A stretch of DNA of 64,000 bases, from the NCBI RefSeq assembly GCF_018598555.1, contig NZ_JAHEWN010000003.1, positions 124,001 to 188,000 on the forward strand, in the 5' to 3' direction. This DNA comes from Curtobacterium aurantiacum (lineage in GTDB: Bacteria; Actinomycetota; Actinomycetes; Actinomycetales; Microbacteriaceae). Each line of letters opens with the position of its first letter. The first letter of the stretch is position 1. Shown in pieces: positions 54,943 to 63,976 of this stretch. Under the pieces are notes generated by a model. That model made no database searches. It was not told the DNA's origin and saw only the letters and a program-made list of their open reading frames with translations. The position numbers were made by a program, and so were the translations under genes.

Positions 54943-55458
54943 ATGGACAGGTGGGTGGCGCTGCTGCGCGGCGTCAACGTGAACGGCATCACGATCCGGA
55001 GCGCCGAGCTCGCGGAGCTCTTCCGAGGGCTCGGGCTCGACGACGTCCGCACCGTGCTCGCCTCGGGCAACGTCGTGTTCGCAGCCGACCTGCCCCCCGA
55101 GCACCTCAAGACCTCGATCGAGCAGGGGCTGCGCGACCGGTTCGGGTACGACGCCTGGATCGTGCTCGTCCGGCACGACGCCCTCGCGGCCGTGGTCGAC
55201 GGGTTCCCCTTCGAACCTGCCGACGAACGGCACGACTACGTCGTGTTCGGGTCAGACGACGCTGTGCTCGACGCCTTGGTCGCGGACCTCGAACTCGACG
55301 ACTCGGTCGAGCAGGTCGCCCGCGGCAACCGGGTCGTCTACTGGTCGTGTCCGAAGGGGTCGAGCACCGACACCGTGTTCGCCAAGCGGGCCGGCGCCGC
55401 ACGCTTCAAGCGCACGACGACGACCCGCAACACGAACACCCTGCGGAAGCTCCTGTGA
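54943..55458 (+). CDS. DUF1697 domain protein
   Basis: A 171-residue protein of the DUF1697 family. The signature RWVALLRGVNVNG at the N-terminus, LGLDDVRTVLASGNVVF, and the closing GAARFKRTTTTRNTNTLRKLL are all present. Function unknown. TACCGT (54931-54936) ends 6 nt before the ATG, and the frame upstream overlaps the end of the LexA-controlled gene. The next gene starts inside its stop codon (GTGA). Confidence 0.9.
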   Translation: MDRWVALLRGVNVNGITIRSAELAELFRGLGLDDVRTVLASGNVVFAADLPPEHLKTSIEQGLRDRFGYDAWIVLVRHDALAAVVDGFPFEPADERHDYVVFGSDDAVLDALVADLELDDSVEQVARGNRVVYWSCPKGSSTDTVFAKRAGAARFKRTTTTRNTNTLRKLL

Positions 55459-55841
55459 CACTCGGCACGCTGCACCACGTCGAGCTCCGCACCGCCCAGC
55501 TCGCCACCGCCGTCGGCACCTGGGGGTGGCTGCTTGGCGAACTCGGCTACGAACCGTTCCAGCACTGGGACCGCGGCCGGAGCTGGCGGCTCGGCACGTT
55601 GTACGTCGTGCTCGAATCAGCGCCGCTGGACGGCGATCACGACCGCCGCCATCCGGGGCTCAGCCACCTGGCGTTCCACGCGGGCGACGCCGAGGCGGTG
55701 GCGCGGCTCTGGGCCGAGGCTCCCGAACACGGCTGGGCCCGCCTGTACGAAGACCGGCACCCGTTCGCCGGTGGGCCGGAGCACCACGCGGCCTTCCTCG
55801 AGGACGCCGAACGGTTCAAAGTGGAGCTCGTCGCCAGCTGA
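55455..55841 (+). CDS. VOC family protein
   Basis: A 128-residue glyoxalase-fold protein. VTLGTLHHVELRTAQLATAVGTWGWLLGELG begins the first module with a metal-type His, GLSHLAFHAGDAEAVARLW begins the second, and AAFLEDAERFKVELVAS closes the fold. GTG start in the overlapping GTGA of the DUF1697 gene, so translation is coupled. Could be a dioxygenase or a ligand-binding protein. Confidence 0.85.
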   Translation: MTLGTLHHVELRTAQLATAVGTWGWLLGELGYEPFQHWDRGRSWRLGTLYVVLESAPLDGDHDRRHPGLSHLAFHAGDAEAVARLWAEAPEHGWARLYEDRHPFAGGPEHHAAFLEDAERFKVELVAS

Positions 55842-55886
55842 CTGCGCTGATGGCGCTGACGGCGCTGACGGCGACGCTGCGGCAGC

Positions 55887-56654
55887 TCAAGCCTGCGGCG
55901 GCTGCCCGTTGCTCGCCATGGTGCCGCCGTCCACCGGCAGGACCGCTCCGGTGATGAACGAGGCCGCGTCGCTGGCCAGGAACAGGATCGCCTCGGCGAC
56001 CTCGGAAGAGCGTCCACCACGGCCGAGGGCGATGCGCTCGGTGAACTTCGACTGCAGCGACTCGTCCTCCGCCTGCTCCTGGGTCAGGTCCGTCCAGATG
56101 AGTCCTGGAGCGACGGCGTTCACGCGCACGCCGAACTGCCCGTTGTCGAGTGCCGCGGCCTTGGTGAAGTTCGTCACACCACCCTTCGCCGCGTTGTAGG
56201 GGCTCATCCGCCAGTCGGCGTCCTCACCGGAGACCGACGAGGTGTTGACGATCGAGCCCTTCGTCTCACGGAGGAACGGCAGGGCCGCCCGCGTGCCGTA
56301 GAACACGCCGGACAGGTCGGTCTCGATGACCCGGCGCCACTCCGCCGTGCTGATGTCGGTGATGTCGCCCGAGCTGAAGGTCCCGGCGTTGTTCACCAGG
56401 ACGTCGAGCCGGTCGAAGCGGTCGATCGCCGCCGAGACGACGGTCTCCCAGTCCTCCGGGCTCGCCACGTCGGCGTGCAGGGCGACGACCCGGTGCGTCG
56501 GCAGGGAGTCACCCACCGCCCGCACCTTCTCCTCGACGCTGTCGGTCAGCACGACCGACGCACCCTCGTCGATGAACGCCCGCACCGTCGCCTCGCCGAT
56601 GCCGGACCCCGCTCCCGTGACGATCGCGACCTTGCCCTCGAACCGGTTGCCCAT
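55887..56654 (-). CDS. Short-chain dehydrogenase/reductase
   Basis: A 255-residue classical SDR. NAD(P) binding TGAGSGIG (about residues 14-21), VLTDS at the end of beta-2 (an Asp suggests NAD preference), NNAG, the catalytic Ser in SIVNTSSVSG and the pair YNAAK. C-terminal family end GAVLPVDGGTMASNG. AGGAG is 8 nt before the ATG. No linked pathway gene; the substrate is unknown. Confidence 0.93.
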   Translation of the reverse strand: MGNRFEGKVAIVTGAGSGIGEATVRAFIDEGASVVLTDSVEEKVRAVGDSLPTHRVVALHADVASPEDWETVVSAAIDRFDRLDVLVNNAGTFSSGDITDISTAEWRRVIETDLSGVFYGTRAALPFLRETKGSIVNTSSVSGEDADWRMSPYNAAKGGVTNFTKAAALDNGQFGVRVNAVAPGLIWTDLTQEQAEDESLQSKFTERIALGRGGRSSEVAEAILFLASDAASFITGAVLPVDGGTMASNGQPPQA

Positions 56655-56775
56655 GATGTCTCCTCTCGTTGCACGAACCGTGCCCGGGGAGACGCCATCG
56701 ACCCGAGGGGCACGGCAGACCACGGTGCCCCGGGCCGACTGGACGCGTTCGGAGGCGCCGGGACCCGAGAACGCA

Positions 56776-56812
56776 CGTCGCCCCGGCACCGCGAGGCGGG
56801 ACCGGGGCGACG
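56776..56812 (-). terminator. Terminator after the GH65 gene
   Basis: An 11-bp stem CGTCGCCCCGG (56776-56786) / CCGGGGCGACG (56802-56812) lies 19 nt downstream of the GH65 stop. Confidence 0.75.
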
Positions 56813-56830
56813 AGCGAACGTGACGAGGGG

Positions 56831-59341
56831 TCAGCCGGTCGAGTCGTCGAGGTCGAAGTCGCGCTCGAGCGAGATCGTCGGGATCGACGCGGTGATGACC
56901 GAGCCGTCCGCCCGCAGCGTGCCCTGGATGTCGCTCGTGGTCGGGGCGTGCCCGGACATCCGCGGCCCGTGGTGCGGCATCGGCACCACGGTGGGTTCCC
57001 CCGCCTCGATGTCCCACTGCTGGTTGTGCACCCACACCGTGAAGCCCGAGCCGGTCTCGACCGTGAGCGTCATGGTGTCCTGCTCGAGGTCGACACGGAC
57101 CCGCGAGCCGCGCACCGTCAGGCGGTACGTCAGACGGTCCCAGTGCTTCGGCAGCCGCGGGTTGAAGGTCATGCGTCCGCCGTGGTCGCGCATGCCACCG
57201 AAGCCGTTGACGAGCGCACCCCAGATGCCACCGGTCGACGCGATGTGCACGCCGTCCGAGGTGTTGCCGTGCAGGTCCGCCAGGTCGACGTAGAGCGCGG
57301 TCTGGAAGTACTGGTCGGCGAGGTCGTGGTAGCCGACCTCGGCCGCCATGATCGACTGCACGACCGCGGACAACGTCGAGTCGCCGGTGGTGAGCGCGTC
57401 GTAGTAGTCGAAGTCGCGACGCTTCTCGGCGGCCGTGAACTCGTGCCCCTGCAGGAACAGCGCGAGCACGACGTCGGCCTGCTTCAGCACCTGGAACCGG
57501 TAGATCACCAGCGGGTGGTAGTGGAGCAGCAGCGGACGCTTGGACTCGGGGGTGTTCTCGAGGTCCCAGAGTTCCTTGTCGAGGAACTGGGCGTCCTGCG
57601 GGTGGATGCCACGGTGCGGGTCGAAGGGGATCTCCATCGACTCGGCCGCGTGCTCCCACTCGACGAGCTCGTCGGGCCGCAGACCCGTCCGGCGCACCAT
57701 GCGGTCGTACTCTTCGGCGTCGTCGGCGGCGAGCTCACGGCAGGCGTTGACGGCGAACCACAGGTTCGCCCGCGCCATCACGTTCGTGTAGAGGTTGTCG
57801 TCGACGACGGTGGTGTACTCGTCCGGCCCGGTGACGCCGTCGATGTGGAACTTCTTGTCGCCGTTGGACCGCCAGAACCCGAGGTCGGCCCACAGCCGCG
57901 CGGTCTCGACGAGCACGTCGATGGCGCCGCGCTTCAGGAACTCGCGGTCGCCCGAGGCTCGGACGTACTGCATGAGCGCATGCGAGATGTCGGCATCGAT
58001 GTGGTACTGCGCGGTGCCGGCGGCGTAGTACGCGCTGGACTCTTCACCGTTGATCGTCCGCCACGGGAACAGGGCGCCGCGCTGGTTCAGCTCGCGGGCC
58101 CGAGCCCGTGCCGCGTCGAGCATGTTGTAGCGGAAGCGCAGGGCGTTCCGGGCGACGATCGGCGCCGTGTACGACAGGAACGGCAGGACGTAGATCTCCA
58201 TGTCCCAGAAGTAGTGGCCTCCGTAGCCGGAGCCGGTGACACCCTTCGCGGCGATGCCGTGGCCGTCGGTGCGGGCGGTGGCCTGCGCCAACTGGAAGAG
58301 GTTCCAGCGGACGGCCTGCTGGATCGCGGGCTGACCGGCGATCTCGACGTCGCTGCGGGCCCAGTAGTCGTCGAGCCACTCGCGCTGCTTCGCGAAGGTC
58401 TCGTCGACGTTCTCGGCGTGTGCGCGGTCGAGCGTGCGCTCGCAGCGGTCGGCGAGCTCGCGCACGGGCACCCCGCGGGAGGTGTGGTAGACCACGTGCT
58501 TCACGAGCCGGATGGGCTGACCGGCTCGGGCCTGCACCCGGTAGACGTGCTTCGCCAGGTCGTCCTCGATCGACGACGACTCGTCCCAGCTGTTCTCGGT
58601 CTCGATGTGGTGCTCGACCCCGACGCAGATCGTCATGCCGGAGCTGGACGCCTGGTAGCCGAGGACCGAGCGCCCACCGGTGCTCCGCTTGATCTTCGGG
58701 ACGAGCACGCGCTCGGTGAACGACTCGGCCTTGCGAGGGTCGAAGGCGTTGGCCGCGGCCCGCATGCCCGCGTGGTACTCGTCCTGCACGTCCTGGCGGT
58801 TGAGGATCTGGCTGGACAACAGGATCGAGGCGTCCGCGTCGAGCACGGTGACCTCGTAGTCGATGACCGCGAGGTGCCGGTCGGCGAAGGACACGAGCCG
58901 CCGCGAGCGGATGAGCACCCGCTTGCCCGAGGGCGTCGACCACTCGGTCTCGCGGAACAGGTACCCGCCACGGAACTCCAGACGGCGCGTGTGCCGGAGG
59001 ATGTCGGCCTCGGCCAGCACGAGCGGCTCGTCGTCGACGTAGAGGCGGATCACCTTGGCGTCGGGCGCGTTGATGATCGTCTGCCCGGTCTTCGCGAAGC
59101 CGAAGGCGTCTTCCGCGTGCCGGATCGGCCAGGTCTCGTGGAAACCGTTGATGTACGTGCCGTACTGCACGCCGCCACGGCCTTCGTCGAGGTTGCCGCG
59201 CAGGCCGAGGTACCCGTTGCCGACGGCGAAGTTCGTCTCGGCGACGCCCTGCTCGTCGGGGGCGTACTCGGTTTCCACGAGTGCCCACTCGTCGATCGGG
59301 TACCGCACGCGGTCGAGGGGGTCCGAGGTGATGGGGTTCAT
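56831..59341 (-). CDS. Glycoside hydrolase family 65 phosphorylase
   Basis: An 836-residue cytoplasmic enzyme of GH65, probably a disaccharide phosphorylase (maltose, trehalose or kojibiose) releasing beta-glucose 1-phosphate. N-terminal domain starts ETEYAPDEQGVAETNFAVGNGYLGLRGN; the (alpha/alpha)6 barrel has YGGHYFWDMEIYVLPFL and the general acid Glu in GVTGPDEYTT (about residue 508). Phosphate-binding residues lie in ASTGGIWGALVNGFGG. Length is typical. Transcribed 77 nt after the beta-phosphoglucomutase gene; the two make the standard phosphorolytic pair. Confidence 0.93.
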   Translation of the reverse strand: MNPITSDPLDRVRYPIDEWALVETEYAPDEQGVAETNFAVGNGYLGLRGNLDEGRGGVQYGTYINGFHETWPIRHAEDAFGFAKTGQTIINAPDAKVIRLYVDDEPLVLAEADILRHTRRLEFRGGYLFRETEWSTPSGKRVLIRSRRLVSFADRHLAVIDYEVTVLDADASILLSSQILNRQDVQDEYHAGMRAAANAFDPRKAESFTERVLVPKIKRSTGGRSVLGYQASSSGMTICVGVEHHIETENSWDESSSIEDDLAKHVYRVQARAGQPIRLVKHVVYHTSRGVPVRELADRCERTLDRAHAENVDETFAKQREWLDDYWARSDVEIAGQPAIQQAVRWNLFQLAQATARTDGHGIAAKGVTGSGYGGHYFWDMEIYVLPFLSYTAPIVARNALRFRYNMLDAARARARELNQRGALFPWRTINGEESSAYYAAGTAQYHIDADISHALMQYVRASGDREFLKRGAIDVLVETARLWADLGFWRSNGDKKFHIDGVTGPDEYTTVVDDNLYTNVMARANLWFAVNACRELAADDAEEYDRMVRRTGLRPDELVEWEHAAESMEIPFDPHRGIHPQDAQFLDKELWDLENTPESKRPLLLHYHPLVIYRFQVLKQADVVLALFLQGHEFTAAEKRRDFDYYDALTTGDSTLSAVVQSIMAAEVGYHDLADQYFQTALYVDLADLHGNTSDGVHIASTGGIWGALVNGFGGMRDHGGRMTFNPRLPKHWDRLTYRLTVRGSRVRVDLEQDTMTLTVETGSGFTVWVHNQQWDIEAGEPTVVPMPHHGPRMSGHAPTTSDIQGTLRADGSVITASIPTISLERDFDLDDSTG

Positions 59342-59418
59342 GCTGCTCCGTGGGGAGGGAGGGAGATGGGTGCGTCGCTGCGGCCGGCAGGCGGGGAACG
59401 GTTCCGGCCGGTGTGTGC

Positions 59419-60186
59419 CTAGTCCGTGCGCGTGGCCGGTGCGGGCAGCTGGTCGATGAGTTCGGCGAGGTCGGACACCACGACGTCGGCACCGTGCTCG
59501 CGCAGGGCGTCCGCCCCGGCACCACGGTCGACCCCGACGACGAGACCGAACGAACCGTTGCGGCCGGCTTCGACCCCGCTCGTGGCGTCCTCGACCACGA
59601 CGCACTCGGCTGCGGTGAGTCCGAACCGGGTCGCCGCGTCGAGGTAGGTGTCGGGCGCTGGCTTGCCGGTCAGACCGTCCTGGCGCGCGACGAGTCCGTC
59701 GACGACCACCGGGAACCGGTCGAGGATACCGGCGGTCCGGAGCACCGACGTGGCGTTGGCCGAGCTGGAGACGACCGCGACCGACATGCCGGCGGCGATG
59801 GCGGCGGTGAGGAAGCGCAGCGATCCCGGGTAGGGCTCGACGCCGTGCTCGTCGAGCTCGGCGGTGAACTCCGCGTTCTTCCGGTTGCCGAGACCGCACA
59901 CGGTGTCGGTGTCCGGCGCGTCGTCGGGGGTGCCCTCGGGCAGGTCGATGCCCCGAGATGCGAGCAGCGAGCGCACACCGTCGTAGCGCGGCTTGCCGTC
60001 GATGTACGTGAAGTAGTCCTGCTCCGTGTACGGCGCGACCCCGTGCGCGGCGAGGTACGGCGTGAACAGCCGGCTCCAGGCCCGCATGTGGACGTCGGCG
60101 GTCGGGGTGAGCACGCCGTCGAGGTCGAACAGGAGCGCTCGCTGGTCACTGAGTCGCGCGCGTGTGCGCTGGTCCTGCGTCGTCAT
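59419..60186 (-). CDS. pgmB: Beta-phosphoglucomutase family HAD hydrolase
   Basis: A 255-residue HAD protein of the beta-phosphoglucomutase group. LLFDLDGVLTPTADVHMRAW holds the nucleophile Asp and the general acid, VAVVSSSANATSVLRTAG is motif II, GKPAPDTYLDAA motif III, and CVVVEDATSGVEAGRNG motif IV. It would convert beta-glucose 1-phosphate from the GH65 enzyme into glucose 6-phosphate. GGAGGA lies 8 nt before the ATG. First gene of the two-gene operon. Confidence 0.92.
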   Translation of the reverse strand: MTTQDQRTRARLSDQRALLFDLDGVLTPTADVHMRAWSRLFTPYLAAHGVAPYTEQDYFTYIDGKPRYDGVRSLLASRGIDLPEGTPDDAPDTDTVCGLGNRKNAEFTAELDEHGVEPYPGSLRFLTAAIAAGMSVAVVSSSANATSVLRTAGILDRFPVVVDGLVARQDGLTGKPAPDTYLDAATRFGLTAAECVVVEDATSGVEAGRNGSFGLVVGVDRGAGADALREHGADVVVSDLAELIDQLPAPATRTD

Positions 60187-60386
60187 CTGCGGTCCTCCGG
60201 GGACTGGTGGTGGACGAATGGCTCCCGCCGAGTCTAGGACCGCTCCAGTCAGCACGTCCGGAGGCGCTGCGCCCTGTGGAGAGAGTTCACCCGCCCCCGG
60301 GTGTGGAGGAGCACCGGCGACCACGGTCCACCTGTGAGGGCTCGGAGACACGCACCGGCACGCTGACCCGGACGAAAGGCACCACC

Positions 60387-61745
60387 ATGACCAGCGACAC
60401 CACGGCCGCACCACCCCACGACGGCACGCAGTCGAAGCTCCGCCAGGCGATCACCGGCCCGCTGCTGTACCTCTTCATCCTCGGCGACGTGCTCGGCGCC
60501 GGCATCTACGCCCTGATGGGGACCCTGTCGAAGGACGTCGGCGGCGCTCTCTGGGCACCGCTCGTCCTCGCGCTGCTGCTGGCCCTGCTCACCGCGGGTT
60601 CCTACGCCGAACTGGTGACGAAGTACCCGAAGGCCGGTGGCGCCGCGGTCTTCGCCGAGCGCGCGTACAAGTCGCCGATCGTCTCGTTCCTGGTCGGTTT
60701 CAGCATGCTCGCGGCCGGTGTCACGAGCGCCGCCGGGCTGTCGCTCGCCTTCGCCGGCGACTACCTCGGCACCTTCGTCGACCTGCCGCCGGTCCCCACC
60801 GCGATCGTGTTCCTCGCCCTGATCGCGTGCCTGAACGCCCGCGGCATCTCCGACTCCCTCAAGAGCAACGTCGTGATGACGATCATCGAGGTCTCCGGCC
60901 TCGTCATCGTGATCGTGGTCGTCGCGGTGATGCTCGGTGGCGGTGGCGGTGACGTCTCGCGCATCGGGGAGTTCCCGGCCGACGCGAACCCCGCGCTCGC
61001 GACCCTGAGCGCCGCGATCGTCGCCTACTACTCGTTCGTCGGCTTCGAGACCTCCGCGAACATCGCGGAAGAGGTCCGCGAACCCCGCCGCGTCTACCCG
61101 AAGGCCCTGTTCGGCGCCCTCGCCACGGCCGGCGTCGTCTACGTCCTGGTCGCGCTCGCCAGCTCCATCGCCCTCCCCGCGTCCGAGCTGTCCGAGTCCA
61201 GCGGTCCCCTCCTGGCCGTCGTCTCCGCGACCGGCGTCCCGATCCCCGACTGGGTGTTCAGCCTCATCGCACTGATCGCCGTGGCGAACGGCGCACTGCT
61301 CACGATGATCATGTCGAGTCGCGTGACGTACGGGATGGCCGAACAGCGACTCCTGCCCGCCCTGCTCGCGAAGGTCCTGCCGAACCGGAAGACCCCGTGG
61401 ACCGCCATCGTCGCCACCACGGTCGTCGCGATGCTCCTCACCCTGGTCGGTGATGTGGGCGTGCTGGCCGAGACCGTCGTGCTCCTGCTGCTCTTCGTCT
61501 TCATCAGCACGAACGTCGCCGTCCTGGTGCTCCGCCGCGACCACGTCGAGCACGACCACTTCAGGGTCTGGACGTTCGTCCCGGTGCTCGGGGTGCTGTC
61601 GTGCATCCTGCTGCTCACGCAGCAGAGCGGTCAGGTCTGGCTCTACGCCGCGATCCTGCTCGCCGTCGGCGTGGTGCTGTACTTCGTCGCCCGGTTCACC
61701 GGGCGCCGTTCGGGACGCGACCACGAGGCGGGCGTGATCCACTGA
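60387..61745 (+). CDS. APC family amino-acid permease
   Basis: A 452-residue transporter with about 12 helices. The TM1 motif is LYLFILGDVLGAGIYALMGTL, and the TM6 region is IVAYYSFVGFETSANIAEEVREPRR, typical of the APC family. Substrate is not predictable. GAAAGG lies 8 nt before the ATG. Divergent from the beta-phosphoglucomutase gene. A strong bidirectional terminator follows the stop. Confidence 0.9.
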   Translation: MTSDTTAAPPHDGTQSKLRQAITGPLLYLFILGDVLGAGIYALMGTLSKDVGGALWAPLVLALLLALLTAGSYAELVTKYPKAGGAAVFAERAYKSPIVSFLVGFSMLAAGVTSAAGLSLAFAGDYLGTFVDLPPVPTAIVFLALIACLNARGISDSLKSNVVMTIIEVSGLVIVIVVVAVMLGGGGGDVSRIGEFPADANPALATLSAAIVAYYSFVGFETSANIAEEVREPRRVYPKALFGALATAGVVYVLVALASSIALPASELSESSGPLLAVVSATGVPIPDWVFSLIALIAVANGALLTMIMSSRVTYGMAEQRLLPALLAKVLPNRKTPWTAIVATTVVAMLLTLVGDVGVLAETVVLLLLFVFISTNVAVLVLRRDHVEHDHFRVWTFVPVLGVLSCILLLTQQSGQVWLYAAILLAVGVVLYFVARFTGRRSGRDHEAGVIH

Positions 61746-61749
61746 TGCC

Positions 61750-61798
61750 GACGCACCACGGGCCTCCAGGCAGACCGTCTGGAGGCCCGTGGTGCGTC
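61750..61798. terminator. Bidirectional terminator, perfect 20-bp stem
   Basis: GACGCACCACGGGCCTCCAG (61750-61769) pairs perfectly with 61779-61798 across a 9-nt loop between convergent genes. Confidence 0.88.
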
Positions 61799-61817
61799 CG
61801 CCGGTCAGCACGCGTGG

Positions 61818-62540
61818 TCAGCGCAGATCGCGCACCCAGGTCTCGACCGAGTCCGAGATCTGCTGGCGGGCCTCCGCACGGCTGATGGTCGCCGTGCGAT
61901 CGCCCGGCTGGTCGCCGTAGGCGCCGAAGTCGGCGTGGTTCGCCCCCTGGATCTCGGTCATGGTCGCGGTGGACGGCAACCGGTCCCGCGCGGCGTCGAC
62001 CTTGGCCGGCGTCGACAGGCCGTCACGCGAACCGGAGACGCTCAGCACGTCGATGTACGAGCGGCTGATGTCGTTCGCGCAGTAGCTGCCGAACAGCAGC
62101 AGGCCGTCGGCGTCCTCGGCGAGCTGGCACGCACGGACCCCGCCGAGGGAGTGCCCGCCGACCGCCCAGCGTGTGACCGAGGGGGCGTGGGCCTCGAACG
62201 TGGCGAGCGGCCGCGTGTCGAAGAACGCGAGGTTCAGCGTCGGCTTCGTGATGACCACCGTCGTGCCGTTGGCGACCACCTGCCGGAACGTGGCCATGTA
62301 GGCGTACGGATCGACCTTCGCGCCGGGGATGAACACGATCCCGACGCCGTCGGCCTGGCCGGTCGGGGTCATCACCACCGAGTCACCGGCATCGCGGACC
62401 GCGATCCGGTCGTCGCGCCAGACCTGCAGCGCCGCACCGCGGGTGCCCTGCATCACGATGTGCGCCCAGACGAGGAACACCACCGCGATCAGCACGACGA
62501 CGGCGACGATCCAGGTGGTCCAGCGCAGTGCTCGGTTCAT
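61818..62540 (-). CDS. Membrane-anchored alpha/beta hydrolase
   Basis: A 240-residue hydrolase with an N-terminal membrane anchor (TTWIVAVVVLIAVVFLVWAHIV, about residues 8-29), so the catalytic part is outside the membrane. GIVFIPGAKVDPYAYMATFRQV, the nucleophile elbow WAVGGHSLGGVRA, LLLFGSYCAND, and the His in GANHADFGAYGDQ fit the alpha/beta hydrolase (PF12695-like) group. TACGGT (62552-62547) lies 6 nt before the ATG, so probably leaderless. Substrate unknown. Confidence 0.87.
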   Translation of the reverse strand: MNRALRWTTWIVAVVVLIAVVFLVWAHIVMQGTRGAALQVWRDDRIAVRDAGDSVVMTPTGQADGVGIVFIPGAKVDPYAYMATFRQVVANGTTVVITKPTLNLAFFDTRPLATFEAHAPSVTRWAVGGHSLGGVRACQLAEDADGLLLFGSYCANDISRSYIDVLSVSGSRDGLSTPAKVDAARDRLPSTATMTEIQGANHADFGAYGDQPGDRTATISRAEARQQISDSVETWVRDLR

Positions 62541-62583
62541 GGGGCCACCGTACGGCGCATGAGGGCCTCAGTGTCGTTCGCTT

Positions 62584-62636
62584 CGTGAGCAGGAATGGTC
62601 GGGTGCGACGTGCACACCCGACCATTCCTGCTCACG
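62584..62636. repeat. GTGAGCA palindromic element, copy 2
   Basis: A perfect 22-bp inverted repeat (62584-62605 and 62615-62636) with a 9-nt loop CGACGTGCA. Left flank CGCTT and right flank ATGT match copy 1 at 30750-30802. Confidence 0.85.
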
Positions 62637-62667
62637 ATGTCGCCCGAGGTGGGGCGACCGTGACGCG

Positions 62668-63291
62668 CTACTTGATGGCGGCGCGGATCTCGGCGGCTGC
62701 TGCGCCGACGTCCGAAGCGCTGTAGATCGCGCTGCCGGCGACGGCGATGCGGGCACCGGCCTCCTGCACCGAGGCGACCGAGGACGCGTTCACGCCGCCC
62801 GCGATCGAGAACGGGACGCCCGACTCCTTGCCGGCGTCGAGCAGGGCCCCGAACGTGAAGCCCTCTTCCGCCTGCTCGTCGAGCCCGGCGTGGACCTCGA
62901 CGAACTCGGCGCCGAGCGCGACGACCTCGCGGGCACGGGCGGCCTTGTCGGAGACGCCGATCAGGTCGACGACGATGCCCTTGCCGTGCTTCTTCGCGGC
63001 CTTGACGGCGCCGACGATCGTCGAGTCGCCGGCGACACCGAGGACGGTGACCAGGTCGGCACCGGCCGAGAAGGCGATGTCGGCCTCGAGCTCACCGGCG
63101 TCCATGGTCTTGAGGTCGGCGAACACGATCTTGTCGGGGTGTGCTTCCTTGATCGCGGTGACGGCGGACAGGCCGGCGCTCTTGATCAGGGGCGTGCCGA
63201 GCTCGAGGACGTCGACGTGCGGCGCGGCCGCGGCGGCGAGCTCGAGGGCGGCTTCGGTGGTCAGGGTGTCCATGGCGAACTGGAGCTGCAT
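62668..63291 (-). CDS. hxlA: 3-hexulose-6-phosphate synthase
   Basis: A 207-residue enzyme joining formaldehyde and ribulose 5-phosphate into hexulose 6-phosphate (ribulose monophosphate pathway), or running in reverse to make ribulose 5-phosphate. MQLQFAMDTL and the catalytic motif FADLKTMDAGELE (D59, K61, D64) match the OMP-decarboxylase superfamily. AAAGG lies 7 nt before ATG 63291; an upstream in-frame ATG at 63306 is less likely. It follows hxlB after 11 nt. Confidence 0.93.
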   Translation of the reverse strand: MQLQFAMDTLTTEAALELAAAAAPHVDVLELGTPLIKSAGLSAVTAIKEAHPDKIVFADLKTMDAGELEADIAFSAGADLVTVLGVAGDSTIVGAVKAAKKHGKGIVVDLIGVSDKAARAREVVALGAEFVEVHAGLDEQAEEGFTFGALLDAGKESGVPFSIAGGVNASSVASVQEAGARIAVAGSAIYSASDVGAAAAEIRAAIK

Positions 63292-63302
63292 GGGTGTGCC
63301 TT

Positions 63303-63866
63303 TCATTCGAGGTTGGCGTGACGGGGCCAGAGGTCGTCGGCGGACTGCCCGCCTCGGGCCCACAGGGCGTGGAACACGGCGTCGCCCACCAGGGCGACGG
63401 CCTGTTCGAAGAGGCCACCGGCGTACTGGGCCGAGGCGGTGCCGGAGCGGTCGGTCTTCGTCGCGGCGGGCAGCACGATCGTGACGTCCGCCAGCTCGGA
63501 GAGCGGGGAGTCGTCGGTGGTCGAGAGCGCCACGACGGATGCGCCGACCTCGTGCGCGGTGCGCGCGGCCTGCACGATGCCGGTGGTCGTACCGGAGCCG
63601 CTCGCGACGAGGAGCAGGTCACCCGGACGGATGGCCGGGGTGGTGACCTCGCCGACGACGTGCGCGTCGAGGCCGAGGTGCATGAGGCGCATCGCGGTCA
63701 TGCGGAGGGCGAGTCCGGAGCGACCGGCGCCGTGGACGAACACCCGGTCGGCGCCCTCGATCAGGTCGAGTGCGCGCTGGGCCGGGGCATCGTCGAGGCG
63801 GGCCGCCAGGTCGCCGACCTCGCGGACGACCAGGTCGAGCGCTGCGGAGACGGTGGTTGCTGCCAT
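63303..63866 (-). CDS. hxlB: 6-phospho-3-hexuloisomerase
   Basis: A 187-residue SIS-domain isomerase that converts hexulose 6-phosphate into fructose 6-phosphate. RVFVHGAGRSGLALRMTAMRLMHLGLDAHVVGE, LLVASGSGTTTGIVQAAR and VVALSTTDDSPLSELAD are typical of PHI; the C-terminal AQYAGGLFEQAVALVGDAVFHALW also fits. GGAAGGA lies about 12 nt before the ATG. First gene of the hxlBA pair, divergent from a gene cut by the right edge. Confidence 0.93.
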   Translation of the reverse strand: MAATTVSAALDLVVREVGDLAARLDDAPAQRALDLIEGADRVFVHGAGRSGLALRMTAMRLMHLGLDAHVVGEVTTPAIRPGDLLLVASGSGTTTGIVQAARTAHEVGASVVALSTTDDSPLSELADVTIVLPAATKTDRSGTASAQYAGGLFEQAVALVGDAVFHALWARGGQSADDLWPRHANLE

Positions 63867-63976
63867 GCCCTCGATCCTTCCGTCGCGCGCCTCGGCACGC
63901 CGCTACCCGCCCCGGCAGGGACCCCATCCCATCGGGTGGGCCCGTCCGCTCGGGTGGGACGGGTACCGTCGCGTCC

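Noticed and set aside
55850-55886. GGCGCTGAC triple repeat between VOC and SDR genes
   Set aside because: Only about three short imperfect units; too short to separate from chance in GC-rich DNA.
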